Below are positions 27,677 through 36,868 of a DNA stretch of 64,000 nucleotides, one piece after another. The stretch's first letter is position 1; every line of letters begins with the position of its first letter. A program made the position numbers and the translations under genes. The notes beneath the pieces were generated by a model. That model did not search any database. It saw nothing but the letters and a program-made list of their open reading frames with translations, and had not been told where the DNA came from. Source of the stretch: DOZZ01 sp963792655 (GTDB lineage: Bacteria > Acidobacteriota > Terriglobia > Bryobacterales > Bryobacteraceae); NCBI GenBank assembly GCA_963792655.1, contig CAWBWU010000003.1, positions 1,240,001 through 1,304,000 of the forward strand, written 5' to 3'.

Positions 27677-28968
27677 TGTCCACCTTCGGCCCGCCTGCGG
27701 ACCTCGGCGATAAAATCCTGCAAGCCTTCGTCATAACGGGGATCGACCGGGCGCTTCTGCCGCTTTTCGTCGAATCCTGGGTCGGCCAAATACCATCTCC
27801 GAACGGCCTTGCTCTGTTCGTCGTCCGCCATTCGCCAGATGCGGTCCAACACCGGCTCCTGCGACTGCCCCTGATAGAACAGCAATCCGTGGCTGTCCTT
27901 CACAATTTGCCGCCACTTGCGAATCCGCTCCATCGTGGTGAGCTTTTCCTGCAGGAATCTCGGATACGCAACGCTGAGCCCGTCCACGTTGAACGTCTGC
28001 GCCCAGCCAAAGTCGGAGGGTTCGCACACCAGGCTGAGCGACGGGGCTGTGCCGGCTGCCGCGGCCCGTTTGCGTGTCAGCAGGTCTTCCAGGAAGCGCT
28101 TCAATTCCACTTCGTTAGGACCTATCCGGTGTGGATAGCGCTCCGGATCCAACTCCGCCAGGAACTCCTCTTCCATGGCCGACAGCTTGGCCCCAAAGGG
28201 TTGAAACAGCACCGTGGGGCCGGGGCAGTATTTTAGGGAGTCTTCAATCTGCTCGAGAGCTGCGTCTGAGGCTCCGCCAACGAAGTGTACGGCGCAGGCG
28301 CTCGCGGCCAGGGCTTTCTGGCAAGCCTCGGGGTCGTCGAGCAACGCAGGAGGATCGGGCGCGGCGCGGAAGTGCTGCTCCGATAGGTAGTCGACAATGT
28401 TGGCGCGCAGATCGAAGTTGGTCTTCAGCGGCGAGCCGGTAAACACCGAACCTGCACGCGACCGTAATTTCTGCAGCGCGACCTTCATACCCGCAGCGAG
28501 CCGGTCCACGGCCTCGGTCCACTTGGGGGAGTCGGCGGGCCAAGGGGCCTCAAAACCTGGAATTACGAAGTTCACATTTTGTGCGCTGGCCAGGTTTTCG
28601 GGAAGTGCGCCAGTGGGCCTCACGCGTGAGGCGGCGAGGCATTCGGCAAAAGTTGCGCCCGTGGGCAACCGCTTCGCGAATTCAGTCCGTTCGCGGCTGC
28701 ACCAGTCCGAGCTGACATAGCTGGGCGAAATCAGAGGAACCAACATTGCGCTGTCCCGGGCGGCTTCGTCGAGTTCCAGTGGATAGGCCTGACCCACACC
28801 CAGGCGCAGTTTGTCGAAATAGATGGTTCTATCTGAAAATGGGCGGCCGAGGAGACGAGTGAGTTCGCCGGTTAAGCGGGCCTGGAACTTCTCCACCCAC
28901 TGCTCAGCGTTGTCATCGCTTGCGTAGCTGAAAAAAAGATCGTAGCGGAAACCGGGAACGTAAGACAT
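27673..28968 (-). CDS. TIR-domain protein
   Basis: 431 residues, frame intact. Residues 1-150 form a TIR domain: YDLFFSYASDDN (9-20), TIYFDKLRLGVGQ, LVPLISPSYVSSDWCSRE with Glu93 at the place of the NADase glutamate in WCxxE. From about 170 a second domain follows (RANIVDYLSEQHF, then AVHFVGGASDAALEQIE), and the C-terminal third has no recognised family. TIR proteins of bacterial immunity hydrolyse or cyclise NAD; this one overlaps the nSTAND1 gene downstream, so the two should form one effector-sensor unit. It starts the operon. Confidence 0.85.
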   Translation of the reverse strand: MSYVPGFRYDLFFSYASDDNAEQWVEKFQARLTGELTRLLGRPFSDRTIYFDKLRLGVGQAYPLELDEAARDSAMLVPLISPSYVSSDWCSRERTEFAKRLPTGATFAECLAASRVRPTGALPENLASAQNVNFVIPGFEAPWPADSPKWTEAVDRLAAGMKVALQKLRSRAGSVFTGSPLKTNFDLRANIVDYLSEQHFRAAPDPPALLDDPEACQKALAASACAVHFVGGASDAALEQIEDSLKYCPGPTVLFQPFGAKLSAMEEEFLAELDPERYPHRIGPNEVELKRFLEDLLTRKRAAAAGTAPSLSLVCEPSDFGWAQTFNVDGLSVAYPRFLQEKLTTMERIRKWRQIVKDSHGLLFYQGQSQEPVLDRIWRMADDEQSKAVRRWYLADPGFDEKRQKRPVDPRYDEGLQDFIAEVRRRAEGGQ

Positions 28969-29033
28969 TACCGTTATCGAGAATAGAACAAGTTATAATC
29001 CCGCGCCTGGGTTCAGCAATTAACTATCTCACT

Positions 29034-30317
29034 TCACGTCGCCACAACCTTCCGTGGCTTAACCAACAGCACCAATGCGGCCGACATCAGAGCCGAACCA
29101 ATCAAATAAAACACCCCCGCCGCATACGTGCCGGTCTTATCGGTCAACCACCCCACAAAGTACGGTCCCACAAAGCCGCCCGTGTTTCCGACGCAGTTAA
29201 TCGATCCGATCACCGCCGCAGCCGAAGTCCCCGCCAGGAACTGATTCGGCAGTGCCCAGAAGGAGGCAGCCGTCCATTGATTCCCATCGCGGCAATCGTA
29301 AACGCGAGAATCCCGATCGGGATATTGTCCGTCGCGCGTCCCAACCCCAACCCCGCTGCCGCCAGAATCAGAACACCCCGCCGTATGCCAGCGGCGCTCG
29401 CCCGTGCGGTCCGAATTCCAACCCACCAACAGCATGAACGGCCACGTGGCGATAAATGGAATCGCCGAAAGCAACGTCACCGCAAATGGAGTGAAGCCCG
29501 ACAGCTTCTGCATCATCTTGGGAAGCCACAGCGTGAAGCCGTACGGAAATGTTCGTGCCAAAGAAATAGACCAGCGTGAGCAGAATCACGTCCCGATGCA
29601 GAAAGGCCTGCCAGACGCTGATCTTCTCCTTGGCCGTAACCGCCTGCCGCTCCCGTTCCAGTTCGCCGGTAATCCAGTCGCGCTCATCGGCCGGCAACCA
29701 CTTGGCGTCTTCCGGACGATCCGTCAAATAGAAATAGCGTAATGATCCCGGCCACCACCGCGGGCAGCCCTTCTAAGATCAGCAGCCAGCGCCAACCGGA
29801 ATACCCCAGCCAGTGGATCTTCATCAGCGCCGCCGATATGGGCGAGCCCAGGATCTGCGATACCGGGATAGCAGCCATGAACATCGCCACCGCCTTGGCG
29901 CGGTCCGCAGCCCGGATACCAGTGCGTCAAGTACACAATCACGCCCGGGAAGAAACCCGCTTCTGCAACTCCCAGCAGAAAGCGCGCCCAGTAAAACTCC
30001 TGCTTGGTATGAATCAGCCCCGTGAGTGCCGCGACGAAACCCCACGTGACCATAATGCGGGCGATCCATTTCCGCGCGCTCCACAGCTCCACCAATATCG
30101 TTCCGGGAATCTCCAGCAGCACGTACCCGAGAAAGAAAATGCCTGTGCCGAACCCGAACGTCTCGTTCGAGAAGTGCAACTCCTTGGTCATCTCCAGCCC
30201 GGCGTAACTGAGGTTGACGCGGTCCAGGAATGAGATGATATACAAAATGAACAGAAAGGGAATCAAGCGGCGGGAGATGCGGCGCCGCGTTCGTTCGGCA
30301 GGGGATCGTCTTCTCAT
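29034..30317 (-). CDS. MFS transporter, anion:cation symporter-like (frame-disrupted)
   Basis: ATG 30317 (MRRRSPAERTRRR) opens a 12-helix permease of the ACS group. In order: ISFLDRVNLSYAGLEM, IFFLGYVLLEIPGTILVELW, FLLGVAEAGFFPGVIVYLTH (the family signature), then in the next frames AMFMAAIPVSQILGSPISA, YLTDRPEDAKWLPADERDW, VWQAFLHRDVILLTLVYFFG, and PYGFTLWLPKMMQKLSGFTP. LGGFVGPYFVGWLTDK-like closing helices end at 29034. At least five single-base shifts (about 29905, 29725, 29545, 29390 and 29270) break the frame. Substrates of relatives are organic acids such as hexuronates, tartrate or phthalate. It is divergent from the GGT gene. Confidence 0.78.
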
Positions 30318-30328
30318 CGATCCTGCTA

Positions 30329-32011
30329 GTGTACTGTACAAGCTCTTTTCATCGTTCTTCCTTCATGGCTTTCCCTTCTCTCGTTCACGCACAGGACCGC
30401 TCCCAGGCGCGTTCCATGGTGATCAGCAATCGCGGCATTGTGGCCACCGCCCAGACGCTGGCATCCCAAGCCGGCGCGCAAATCCTTGCGCGAGGAGGGT
30501 CCGCGGTGGACGCCGCCATAGCGGCCAACGCCGTGCTTGGCCTGGTGGAACCGATGATGAACGGCATGGGCGGCGATCTGTTCGCCCTGATTTGGGAAGC
30601 GAGTACCGGAAAACTATACGGAATCAACGCCAGCGGCTGGGCTCCCAAAAAGCTCACCATCGAATTTCTACAGAAGGAAACCTTCGGCTCCATGCCCTCG
30701 AGCGGCATTCACACGGTGACTGTGCCTGGCTGCGTCGACGGATGGGAGCGCCTCCACAAGAAGTTCGGCAAGCTCCCCTGGAAAGATCTTTTTAAACCCG
30801 CCATTTACTATGCCGAGAACGGGTTCCCGGTGACCGAACTGATTCAGTGGGATTGGGAAAATGCCAGCTACAAACTCACCGGCGACGAGAATGCGCGCAA
30901 GGTATTTCTGCCGGGCGGCTCGGCGCCCAAGGTCGGAGAGGTGTTCCGGAATCCGGAATTAGGCCATGCCTACCGCATCATCGCCGCTCTGGGCGCCGCC
31001 GGATTCTACAACGGTCCGGTCGGCGAGGCTCTACTGAAAACATCCAATCGCCTCGGTGGAACCATGACCGCCGAAGATCTCCGCGATTTCAAATCCGAAT
31101 GGGTCGAGCCGATCTCCAGCACCTACCGCGGCTGGAAGATCTTTCAACTCCCTCCCAACGGACAGGGCGTCGGCACACTCGAGATGTTGAACATCATGGA
31201 AGCATTCCCCATCGCCGAAGCCGGTCACGCCAGCGCCGATGCGTGGCATTGGAAAATCGAAGCACAGAAGCTGGCCACACAGGATCTGAAACGCTACGTG
31301 GGCGATCCGAAGTTCTCGGAGATTCCGGTGCGTGGCTTATTGTCGAAAGACTATGCCAAAGACCGCGCCAAGCTGATCGATCCGCAGAAAGCCAACTGCG
31401 ATACCAAGCCCGGGGAGATACCCGCCGGCCATGGGAACACCACGTACTTGAGCGTGGTGGACAAAGACGGCAATATCGCGTCGTGGATCCAAAGCATCTC
31501 CGATATTTTCGGATCCGGCGTGGCGGTGGAGGGCATGGGCTTCATGCTGCATGACCGCGCGGGCGGCTTCGTGATGGATCCGAAGCATCCCAACGCATTG
31601 GCAGGACACAAGCGGCCCTTCCACACCATCATTCCCGGATTCATGGAGCAGGGCACGCAACACGTCGGCTTCGGCATCATGCGCGGCATGAACCAGGCGC
31701 AGGCTCAGGCGCAATTCGTCTCCAACATGGCCGATCACGCGATGAATATCCAGATGGCGCTCGAAGCTCCCCGCTTTACCAAACCCACCTTGGGCGGATG
31801 CGATCTGCGGATCGAAGCCCGTGTGCCGGAACCGGTACGCGCCGAGTTGGAAAAGCGCGGCCATCGTCTCAATGTCGTCGGCGATTACTCCGGATGGATG
31901 GGCGGCGGCCAGGCCGTGATGACCGACACCAGTACCAAAGTTCACTATGGAGCGTCGTCTCCCCGCAAGGACGGCGCCGCCGTTCCAGAACCGGACCCGT
32001 ATTTTAAATAA
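30329..32011 (+). CDS. Gamma-glutamyltransferase family protein
   Basis: Up to 560 residues; GTG 30329 or ATG 30365 (MAFPSLVHAQ) may be the start, and the upstream part looks like a shortened signal peptide. The Ntn-hydrolase features are clear: SNRGIVATAQTLASQAGAQI and GGSAVDAAIAANAVLGLVEP at the N-terminus, MNGMGGDLFALIW, and the autocleavage Thr in HGNTTYLSVVDKDGNIAS. The C-terminus has GGCDLRIEARVP and GWMGGGQAVM. Family members cleave gamma-glutamyl bonds, for example of glutathione. It is probably periplasmic. The MFS gene is divergent. Confidence 0.9.
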   Translation: MYCTSSFHRSSFMAFPSLVHAQDRSQARSMVISNRGIVATAQTLASQAGAQILARGGSAVDAAIAANAVLGLVEPMMNGMGGDLFALIWEASTGKLYGINASGWAPKKLTIEFLQKETFGSMPSSGIHTVTVPGCVDGWERLHKKFGKLPWKDLFKPAIYYAENGFPVTELIQWDWENASYKLTGDENARKVFLPGGSAPKVGEVFRNPELGHAYRIIAALGAAGFYNGPVGEALLKTSNRLGGTMTAEDLRDFKSEWVEPISSTYRGWKIFQLPPNGQGVGTLEMLNIMEAFPIAEAGHASADAWHWKIEAQKLATQDLKRYVGDPKFSEIPVRGLLSKDYAKDRAKLIDPQKANCDTKPGEIPAGHGNTTYLSVVDKDGNIASWIQSISDIFGSGVAVEGMGFMLHDRAGGFVMDPKHPNALAGHKRPFHTIIPGFMEQGTQHVGFGIMRGMNQAQAQAQFVSNMADHAMNIQMALEAPRFTKPTLGGCDLRIEARVPEPVRAELEKRGHRLNVVGDYSGWMGGGQAVMTDTSTKVHYGASSPRKDGAAVPEPDPYFK

Positions 32012-32037
32012 GGGCGTTCCCGGTTAGAATAAAGGAT

Positions 32038-32946
32038 ATGCGTTTTTTCCTCGCGGCGGTTTTGTGCCTGTTGCCCATTTCTGCCCAAACCAAGTCTTCT
32101 TCGGCGCTCGACAAGCCGACGATGGAGGCGTACCTGCGCCGCCTTCTGGCGATTGGACCGGAAGTGACCATGAAGATCGACGATCCCAAGGCCGGGCCCT
32201 TGCCGGACCTCAGGCAGGTCGATGTGCATCTGTCTCTGAACGGCCGTTACCAGGACGAAACTTTTTATGTTTCGAAGAACGGCAACAAGATCATCCGCGG
32301 TCTCATTTACGACGTCAATCAAAACCCTTTCCAGGCTGATTTGGATAAGCTGAAAATCGATCACGCGCCGAGTTTCGGGCCTTCTTCGGCGCCGGTAACG
32401 ATGGTCGTGTTCAGCGATTTCCAGTGCCCGAACTGCAAGGAAGAAGCCAAGCTGATCCGGGACAATGTGCAAGCCAAGTTTCCCAAGGAAGTGCGCGTGG
32501 TCTTCAAGGATTTTCCGTTAGAGGCGATTCACCCGTGGGCCAAACCCGCCGCTATGGACGGGCGCTGCGTGTACAACCAAAGTCCCGCCGCCTTCTGGAA
32601 GTTCCACGATTGGATTTACGAACATCAAGCCGAAATCACCCCCGACAATCTGAAAGACAAAGTGATGGAGTGGTCCAAGTCGGCTGAACTCGACAACATG
32701 CAATTGGGACGCTGCGTCGAGAACAAGTCCGCGGAAGCCGACGTCAATCGCGAAATGGAAGAAGCACGGTCTTTGAAGATCGACGGCACGCCCACCACCT
32801 TTATCAATGGCCGCCGCCTTTACGGCAACTATCCCTGGCCGAACCTGGAGCAAATCATCAACGGGGAGCTGAAGTACACGCAGTCCGCCTCGGCCAATGC
32901 TGAAAAGTGCTGCGAGATCTCGATTCCCTCTGCCATCAAAAAGTAA
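32038..32946 (+). CDS. DsbA-like thiol:disulfide oxidoreductase
   Basis: 302 residues with a signal peptide (FLAAVLCLLPISAQ). An N-terminal domain of about 90 residues precedes a thioredoxin fold: VTMVVFSDFQCPNCKEEAKL with active-site Cys130 and Cys133 (CPNC), then VFKDFPLEAIHPWA, an alpha-helical insert and the cis-Pro loop GTPTTFING. This is the Thioredoxin_4/DsbA-like type that forms or shuffles disulfides in the periplasm. The stop (TAA) shares an A with the ATG of the M28 peptidase, so they are co-translated. Its role may be to fold the neighbouring secreted peptidase. Confidence 0.88.
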   Translation: MRFFLAAVLCLLPISAQTKSSSALDKPTMEAYLRRLLAIGPEVTMKIDDPKAGPLPDLRQVDVHLSLNGRYQDETFYVSKNGNKIIRGLIYDVNQNPFQADLDKLKIDHAPSFGPSSAPVTMVVFSDFQCPNCKEEAKLIRDNVQAKFPKEVRVVFKDFPLEAIHPWAKPAAMDGRCVYNQSPAAFWKFHDWIYEHQAEITPDNLKDKVMEWSKSAELDNMQLGRCVENKSAEADVNREMEEARSLKIDGTPTTFINGRRLYGNYPWPNLEQIINGELKYTQSASANAEKCCEISIPSAIKK

Positions 32947-34745
32947 TGCGGCTGATCGGGGTCCTCGCCCTGGCTGCCGCTTTGCAGGCGGCCGAGATGA
33001 GCCCGGCCGAGTATCTCGGCTATGTGAAGTATCTCGCTTCCGATGCGCTACGGGGCCGCGCCACCGGGTCGCCTGAACTGGAGAAGGCGGCCGGATTTAT
33101 CGCCGCACGCTTCCGCGAGCTGGGGCTACAGCCGATCGAGGGGTCGAGTTATCTCCAGAGCTTCGACGTCACAACGTCGGCTCGGCTCGGTTCGAACGGC
33201 GTATTTCGCTACTACGACGGACCACGCGCCGCCACTCTGAAGCTGCACCACGATTACATTCCGCTCAACCTTTCGGCCAAGGGCAAGGTCTCGGGTGAGC
33301 TCGTGTTCGCGGGTTACGGAATCACCGCGCCCGAGTACAACTATGACGACTACGCGGGACTGGACGTCAAAGATAAGGTCGTCATCCTGCTCCGGCATGA
33401 GCCTCAGGAGTTCGACGAGAAGAGCGTCTTCGACGGCAAGGTCTATACCGCGCATGCGCAGCTTTTTTCGAAGGCGGCCAACGCCAAAATGCACGGAGCA
33501 CGCGCCGTCCTGATGGTCAACGACACTGCGGCGCACCCCGGGACCGGCGATCATCTCGAGAAGTTCGGCGCAACCGCCGGCCCGGCCAACTCAGGGATTG
33601 ATTTCATCCAAGTAAAAGCGGACACGGTGGCCGCATGGTTCGCCTTAGCGGGGAAATCGATGCCGCAACTGCAAGGCAGTATCGACAGAACGCTGACGCC
33701 GCAATCCTTCGCCTTTCCCGCGTCCCTGAAGATCGACCTGGACGTGGACGTCGAGCGCGAAATCAAGACGGTTCACAATGTCGGCGGCTACTTACCGGGC
33801 AAAACCGATGAGTATGTCATCGTTGGGGCGCACTACGACCATCTTGGCCTCGGCGATCAGTTTTCCCTCGCGCCTTCCATGGCGGGTACGGTTCATCCGG
33901 GAGCAGACGACAACGCTTCGGGAACCGCCGGAGTGCTGGAACTGGCGCACTGGTTCGCGCAGGGCCCGAAGCACAAACGGGGCATTTTGTTTTTAGCCTT
34001 CGCCGGCGAGGAGTTGGGCCTGCTCGGTTCGAGTTACTACGCCGGACACCCGGACTTGCCGTTAGAGAAGGCGGCGGCCATGGTGAACCTGGATATGATC
34101 GGCCGCTTGCGCGACCACAAAGTCTATGTGGGCGGCGCGGGATCGGGAACGACATTGCTCGCGTTGGTTCAGGATGCGGGTCCGCGACACGGCATGCAGT
34201 TGGATATCAGCGAGAAGGGCGGTTATGGCTCGAGCGATCATACCTCGTTCACGGCGAAACAGGTCCCGGTGCTGTTCTTCTTTTCCGGCCTGCACGCCGA
34301 TTATCACAAGCCGTCCGACACCTGGGATAAGATTGACGCGCCCGGCGCGGTCCAGTTGCTCGGCTTGGTGGGCGACGTAATGGAACATCTGGCCGCCGAT
34401 AGCGCGCGTCCGGCTTTCGTGCGGGTGGCTGAACCCAAGCCGCACGGGGAAGGGGCCAGTTCTACCACCCAGTCCGGGTACGGGCCGGATTTTGGCAGCA
34501 TTCCGGATTTTACGGAACTTCCCAACGGTGTTCGATTCGCGGATGTGAGGCCCGGTTCCCCTGCCGCCAAAGCCGGTCTGCGGGGCGGTGATGTTTTGAC
34601 CGAATTCGATGGAAAACCCATCCAGAACTTATACGATTTCACCTATGCGCTGCGGGCCAAGAAGCCCGGACAAGAAGTACTGGTGAAGGTAATGCGCCAG
34701 GGTCAAACGATTGAAGCCAAGGTACTGCTGACGGAACGAAAGTGA
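32946..34745 (+). CDS. M28 family zinc aminopeptidase with PDZ domain
   Basis: 599 residues from ATG 32946, signal peptide LIGVLALAAALQAAE. A PA-type insert (about residues 120-240) splits the peptidase domain; zinc ligands are in HYDHLGL, GADDNASGTAG, AGEELGLLGSSYY, NLDMIGR and HTSFTAK, with YHKPSDTWDKID near the end. A C-terminal PDZ domain (GVRFADVRPGSPAAKAGLRG, then ALRAKKPGQEVLVKV) completes it. It should be a secreted aminopeptidase of the Solibacter M28-PDZ type. It overlaps the DsbA-like gene by one base. Confidence 0.92.
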   Translation: MRLIGVLALAAALQAAEMSPAEYLGYVKYLASDALRGRATGSPELEKAAGFIAARFRELGLQPIEGSSYLQSFDVTTSARLGSNGVFRYYDGPRAATLKLHHDYIPLNLSAKGKVSGELVFAGYGITAPEYNYDDYAGLDVKDKVVILLRHEPQEFDEKSVFDGKVYTAHAQLFSKAANAKMHGARAVLMVNDTAAHPGTGDHLEKFGATAGPANSGIDFIQVKADTVAAWFALAGKSMPQLQGSIDRTLTPQSFAFPASLKIDLDVDVEREIKTVHNVGGYLPGKTDEYVIVGAHYDHLGLGDQFSLAPSMAGTVHPGADDNASGTAGVLELAHWFAQGPKHKRGILFLAFAGEELGLLGSSYYAGHPDLPLEKAAAMVNLDMIGRLRDHKVYVGGAGSGTTLLALVQDAGPRHGMQLDISEKGGYGSSDHTSFTAKQVPVLFFFSGLHADYHKPSDTWDKIDAPGAVQLLGLVGDVMEHLAADSARPAFVRVAEPKPHGEGASSTTQSGYGPDFGSIPDFTELPNGVRFADVRPGSPAAKAGLRGGDVLTEFDGKPIQNLYDFTYALRAKKPGQEVLVKVMRQGQTIEAKVLLTERK

Positions 34746-34766
34746 AACTGCATACTGAATGTATAG

Positions 34767-35393
34767 ATGACTGCGCACCACACCCTAGAGGCCGTTTCCG
34801 CTCCAGCCGCCGGAGTTTACTCCCTTCCTCCCCTCATCCTCCATCCGTTCGCTGAAACGGCTGGTCCGGAGAAACTGCTGGAAAGCTCGCGTGCGAGTCT
34901 GGTCCTCCAGGGCCTGTTGCCCGCTGGGGAGAATAGTCCCGAGCAGCTCCAACGTACCGTGCTCGATGGCCGCTACGCCGAGATCCGCATGCTCTACTAT
35001 GTCGGCAAAGACCTGTTGCGCTGGATCGACCAGGCGCTGGATTCGCTGCGGCGCTCCGATCATGCCCACTCTTCCATCACTCGTCAGAGCCTGGCCGCTC
35101 TGCTGATCCACCACACCCCGGAACCCGTTGCCGCCAAGCTGAGGAAATGGGGCGTGAGCGACTACAAGACGATCTTCAGCCGTGGGCTGGGTCTGAACGC
35201 CATGTTCTGCGACCTGGCTGCGCCGCAATCGCTCTCGGAAGAGTTCCTGCGCAGTTACTTCCGTTATGCCGACCAGTTGTTTTTCGTTTGGCAAAGTCAA
35301 ACTTCAGGGCCGCAGCTCGATCCAAACCTGTTCCAGTTCGAGCTCTACTCCTCAGCCGAATACGCGCGCCAACTCGAAAAAGCCTGGAATTAA
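34767..35393 (+). CDS. Hypothetical protein, duplicated nearby
   Basis: 208 residues, no signal peptide. Mostly helical: LLESSRASLVLQGLLPAGEN, IRMLYYVGKDLLRWIDQALD, SITRQSLAALLIHHTPEPVA, LRKWGVSDYKTIFSRGLGLN, FLRSYFRYADQLFFVWQSQ. No known catalytic motif. A decayed second copy of the middle (36025-36177) and of the 3' end (36916-36955) lies downstream, split by a toxin-antitoxin pair. The start at 34767 has no strong ribosome binding site, and 22 bases separate it from the M28 gene. Confidence 0.6.
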   Translation: MTAHHTLEAVSAPAAGVYSLPPLILHPFAETAGPEKLLESSRASLVLQGLLPAGENSPEQLQRTVLDGRYAEIRMLYYVGKDLLRWIDQALDSLRRSDHAHSSITRQSLAALLIHHTPEPVAAKLRKWGVSDYKTIFSRGLGLNAMFCDLAAPQSLSEEFLRSYFRYADQLFFVWQSQTSGPQLDPNLFQFELYSSAEYARQLEKAWN

Positions 35394-35484
35394 TCAGATT
35401 CAGCACACTAAAGGGTTGAGCGGCTTAGCCCAAGTGACGCGCGTGCTCGCTGGACCGGACGGCTGAGGATGCTGGGCCGGTCAG

Positions 35485-35949
35485 GTGCGGGTTGGGCGTG
35501 AGATGGAGGGCGAAATTCGTGCCAGTCCGCAATTGCGTCAGAGCTTACGCAAGGAAAGAGTCGCGCTAGAGCGCCACGCGAGGATCAAAGGATGTCGGCT
35601 ACTGCTGAACCCGGCGAAGCTTGGTCAGGCCGATTTTCGAGCATTGCAGTCGGGGCTGAGGGTTCTGCGAGAGTTTCTGCAAACCATGGATGACGAGAAC
35701 GTCGTGATAGCGATTGTGGACAACGAATTTGCCGAGGGCAGCCTCTTAGCTATAGGCGACCACGCTATCGCCGCTTCTCGCGCTCCGATGCCTGTGGGGT
35801 ACCGCCAGACGCTCTTCATTAGGCCCGCGCCAACCGTACTTAGAGAGATCTCGCAATTTGATGCCGAGCTTGACGCTGCTCTCGCACACATCGGAGTCCC
35901 GGCCCGCGCTTCACGAATGTTCGCGCTCAATCAATTAGCGATTCTTTGA
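35485..35949 (+). CDS. Hypothetical protein
   Basis: 154 residues. The recognisable part is in the middle: LRVLREFLQTMDDENVVIAI, FAEGSLLAIGDHAIAASRAP, GYRQTLFIRPAPTVLREISQ, FDAELDAALAHIGVPARAS. The family was not recognised. It has charged and hydrophobic alternation typical of a soluble alpha/beta protein. The start is uncertain; several in-frame GTG/ATG codons occur. It lies between the hypothetical gene and its decayed copy. Confidence 0.45.
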   Translation: MRVGREMEGEIRASPQLRQSLRKERVALERHARIKGCRLLLNPAKLGQADFRALQSGLRVLREFLQTMDDENVVIAIVDNEFAEGSLLAIGDHAIAASRAPMPVGYRQTLFIRPAPTVLREISQFDAELDAALAHIGVPARASRMFALNQLAIL

Positions 35950-36024
35950 GGTATTTCCGCCCAGCAGAGCTAGCCTGATCCGTTTGGCATAGCCGTGCCC
36001 CGCATGTTTTCGCTGCGTCGGAAA

Positions 36025-36177
36025 GGACCTGCAGGGCTGGATTGACCAGGCGCTGGATTCTCTGTGGCGCTCCGATGATTCTCGCTCGGCCATTACTCGC
36101 CAGAGCCTGGCGCTCTGCTTATTCACCAAGCCCCGGAGCCCGTTGCCGCCAAGCTGAGGAAATGGGCGTGAGCGCTG
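36025..36177 (+). pseudogene. Decayed copy of the 34767-35393 gene, middle part
   Basis: DNA here (GGATTGACCAGGCGCTGG through AAGCTGAGGAAATGG) closely matches 35006-35160 of the upstream hypothetical gene, with small indels that break the frame. A matching tail of about 40 bp with CGCGCCAGCTCGAGAAAGCC is found at 36916-36955, equal to the 3' end of the same gene. The about 740 bp between the two parts hold the toxin-antitoxin pair. Confidence 0.75.
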
Positions 36178-36293
36178 CGGCCCTGAAGCTTGCCTTTGCG
36201 AGGAGAAGAAAGATCGATTACGCGTATTGGAATGACTGCTTCAGCCGTACGAGGCGCAAAGGCGCTTCTTTAGGAAACCGCTCCCCCGATGAC

Positions 36294-36323
36294 TGTGGGA
36301 TATTCTGTGGAGAGAATCCCACA
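36294..36323 (+). promoter_or_regulatory. Palindromic operator at the antitoxin start
   Basis: TGTGGGAT (36294-36301) and ATCCCACA (36316-36323) form an 8-bp inverted repeat, spaced by 14 bases. With two mismatches it extends to 12 bp. The right arm touches the ATG at 36324. This is where an RHH antitoxin normally binds to repress its own operon. Confidence 0.55.
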
Positions 36324-36557
36324 ATGGAGACCATACAGGTCATCTTGGATGCGAAGCTCCTGAAGGCCACAGATACCGCAGCGAAGCGTCACAAGCTCAA
36401 TCGATCTCAGCTAATCCGTCAGGCAGTTCGGGAGCACCTTGCACGACTGCGCACGCTCGAGCTCGAAAAGCGCGATCGCCGGGGCTACGAGGCCCAGCCC
36501 CAACGCGCAGACGAGTACCGTGGTTGGGAGGAGGCTGCGGCTTGGCCGGAAGACTGA
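36324..36557 (+). CDS. Ribbon-helix-helix antitoxin (MazE/CopG type)
   Basis: 77 residues: METIQVILDAKLLKATDTAA, then KRHKLNRSQLIRQAVREHLA, an RHH fold of one beta strand and two helices. The C-terminal tail (RADEYRGWEEAAAWPED) is acidic and aromatic, as in toxin-binding regions. The stop overlaps the start region of the MazF-type toxin. It should neutralise the toxin and repress the operon at the palindrome before the start. Confidence 0.8.
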   Translation: METIQVILDAKLLKATDTAAKRHKLNRSQLIRQAVREHLARLRTLELEKRDRRGYEAQPQRADEYRGWEEAAAWPED

Positions 36558-36868
36558 ACCGAGGTGACGTTCACCTTTGCACATTCACCGCGGCGGATAA
36601 GCAGCGCCCTGTTCTCGTACTCACTCGCAACAGCGCGATACGCCACCTTTCGACCGTAACGGTAGCCCCGATCACCTCCACCGTCCGCGAGGTGCCCTCG
36701 GAGGTGGTCCTGGATATCGACGATGGGATGAAAGGCCGGTGCGCGGTGAACCTGCACAATGCCGTAACCGTCTCCCAGGAACGCCTGACGAGGCGCATCG
36801 CCAGCCTTACCGATGAGCGCATGCAACAGGTGTGCGTAGCATTGCAGTTCTCGCTCAGTTGTCCTTGA
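36542..36868 (+). CDS. MazF/PemK-type endoribonuclease toxin
   Basis: About 108 residues from TTG 36542 (GGAGGAGG lies about 8 bases before; GTG 36524 is also open). LNRGDVHLCTFTAADKQRPV, VLVLTRNSAIRHLSTVTVAP, ITSTVREVPSEVVL and CAVNLHNAVTVSQERLTRRI follow the PemK/MazF pattern, including RGDV near the start and the PVLVLTRN strand. MazF toxins cut mRNA at short sites. It overlaps the antitoxin gene. Both lie within a decayed gene copy, so the pair was probably inserted there. Confidence 0.85.
   Translation: MAGRLNRGDVHLCTFTAADKQRPVLVLTRNSAIRHLSTVTVAPITSTVREVPSEVVLDIDDGMKGRCAVNLHNAVTVSQERLTRRIASLTDERMQQVCVALQFSLSCP

Noticed and set aside
30214..30795. Plus-strand open frame overlapping the GGT gene start
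   Set aside because: Overlaps the well-supported GGT and MFS frames and has no family match.
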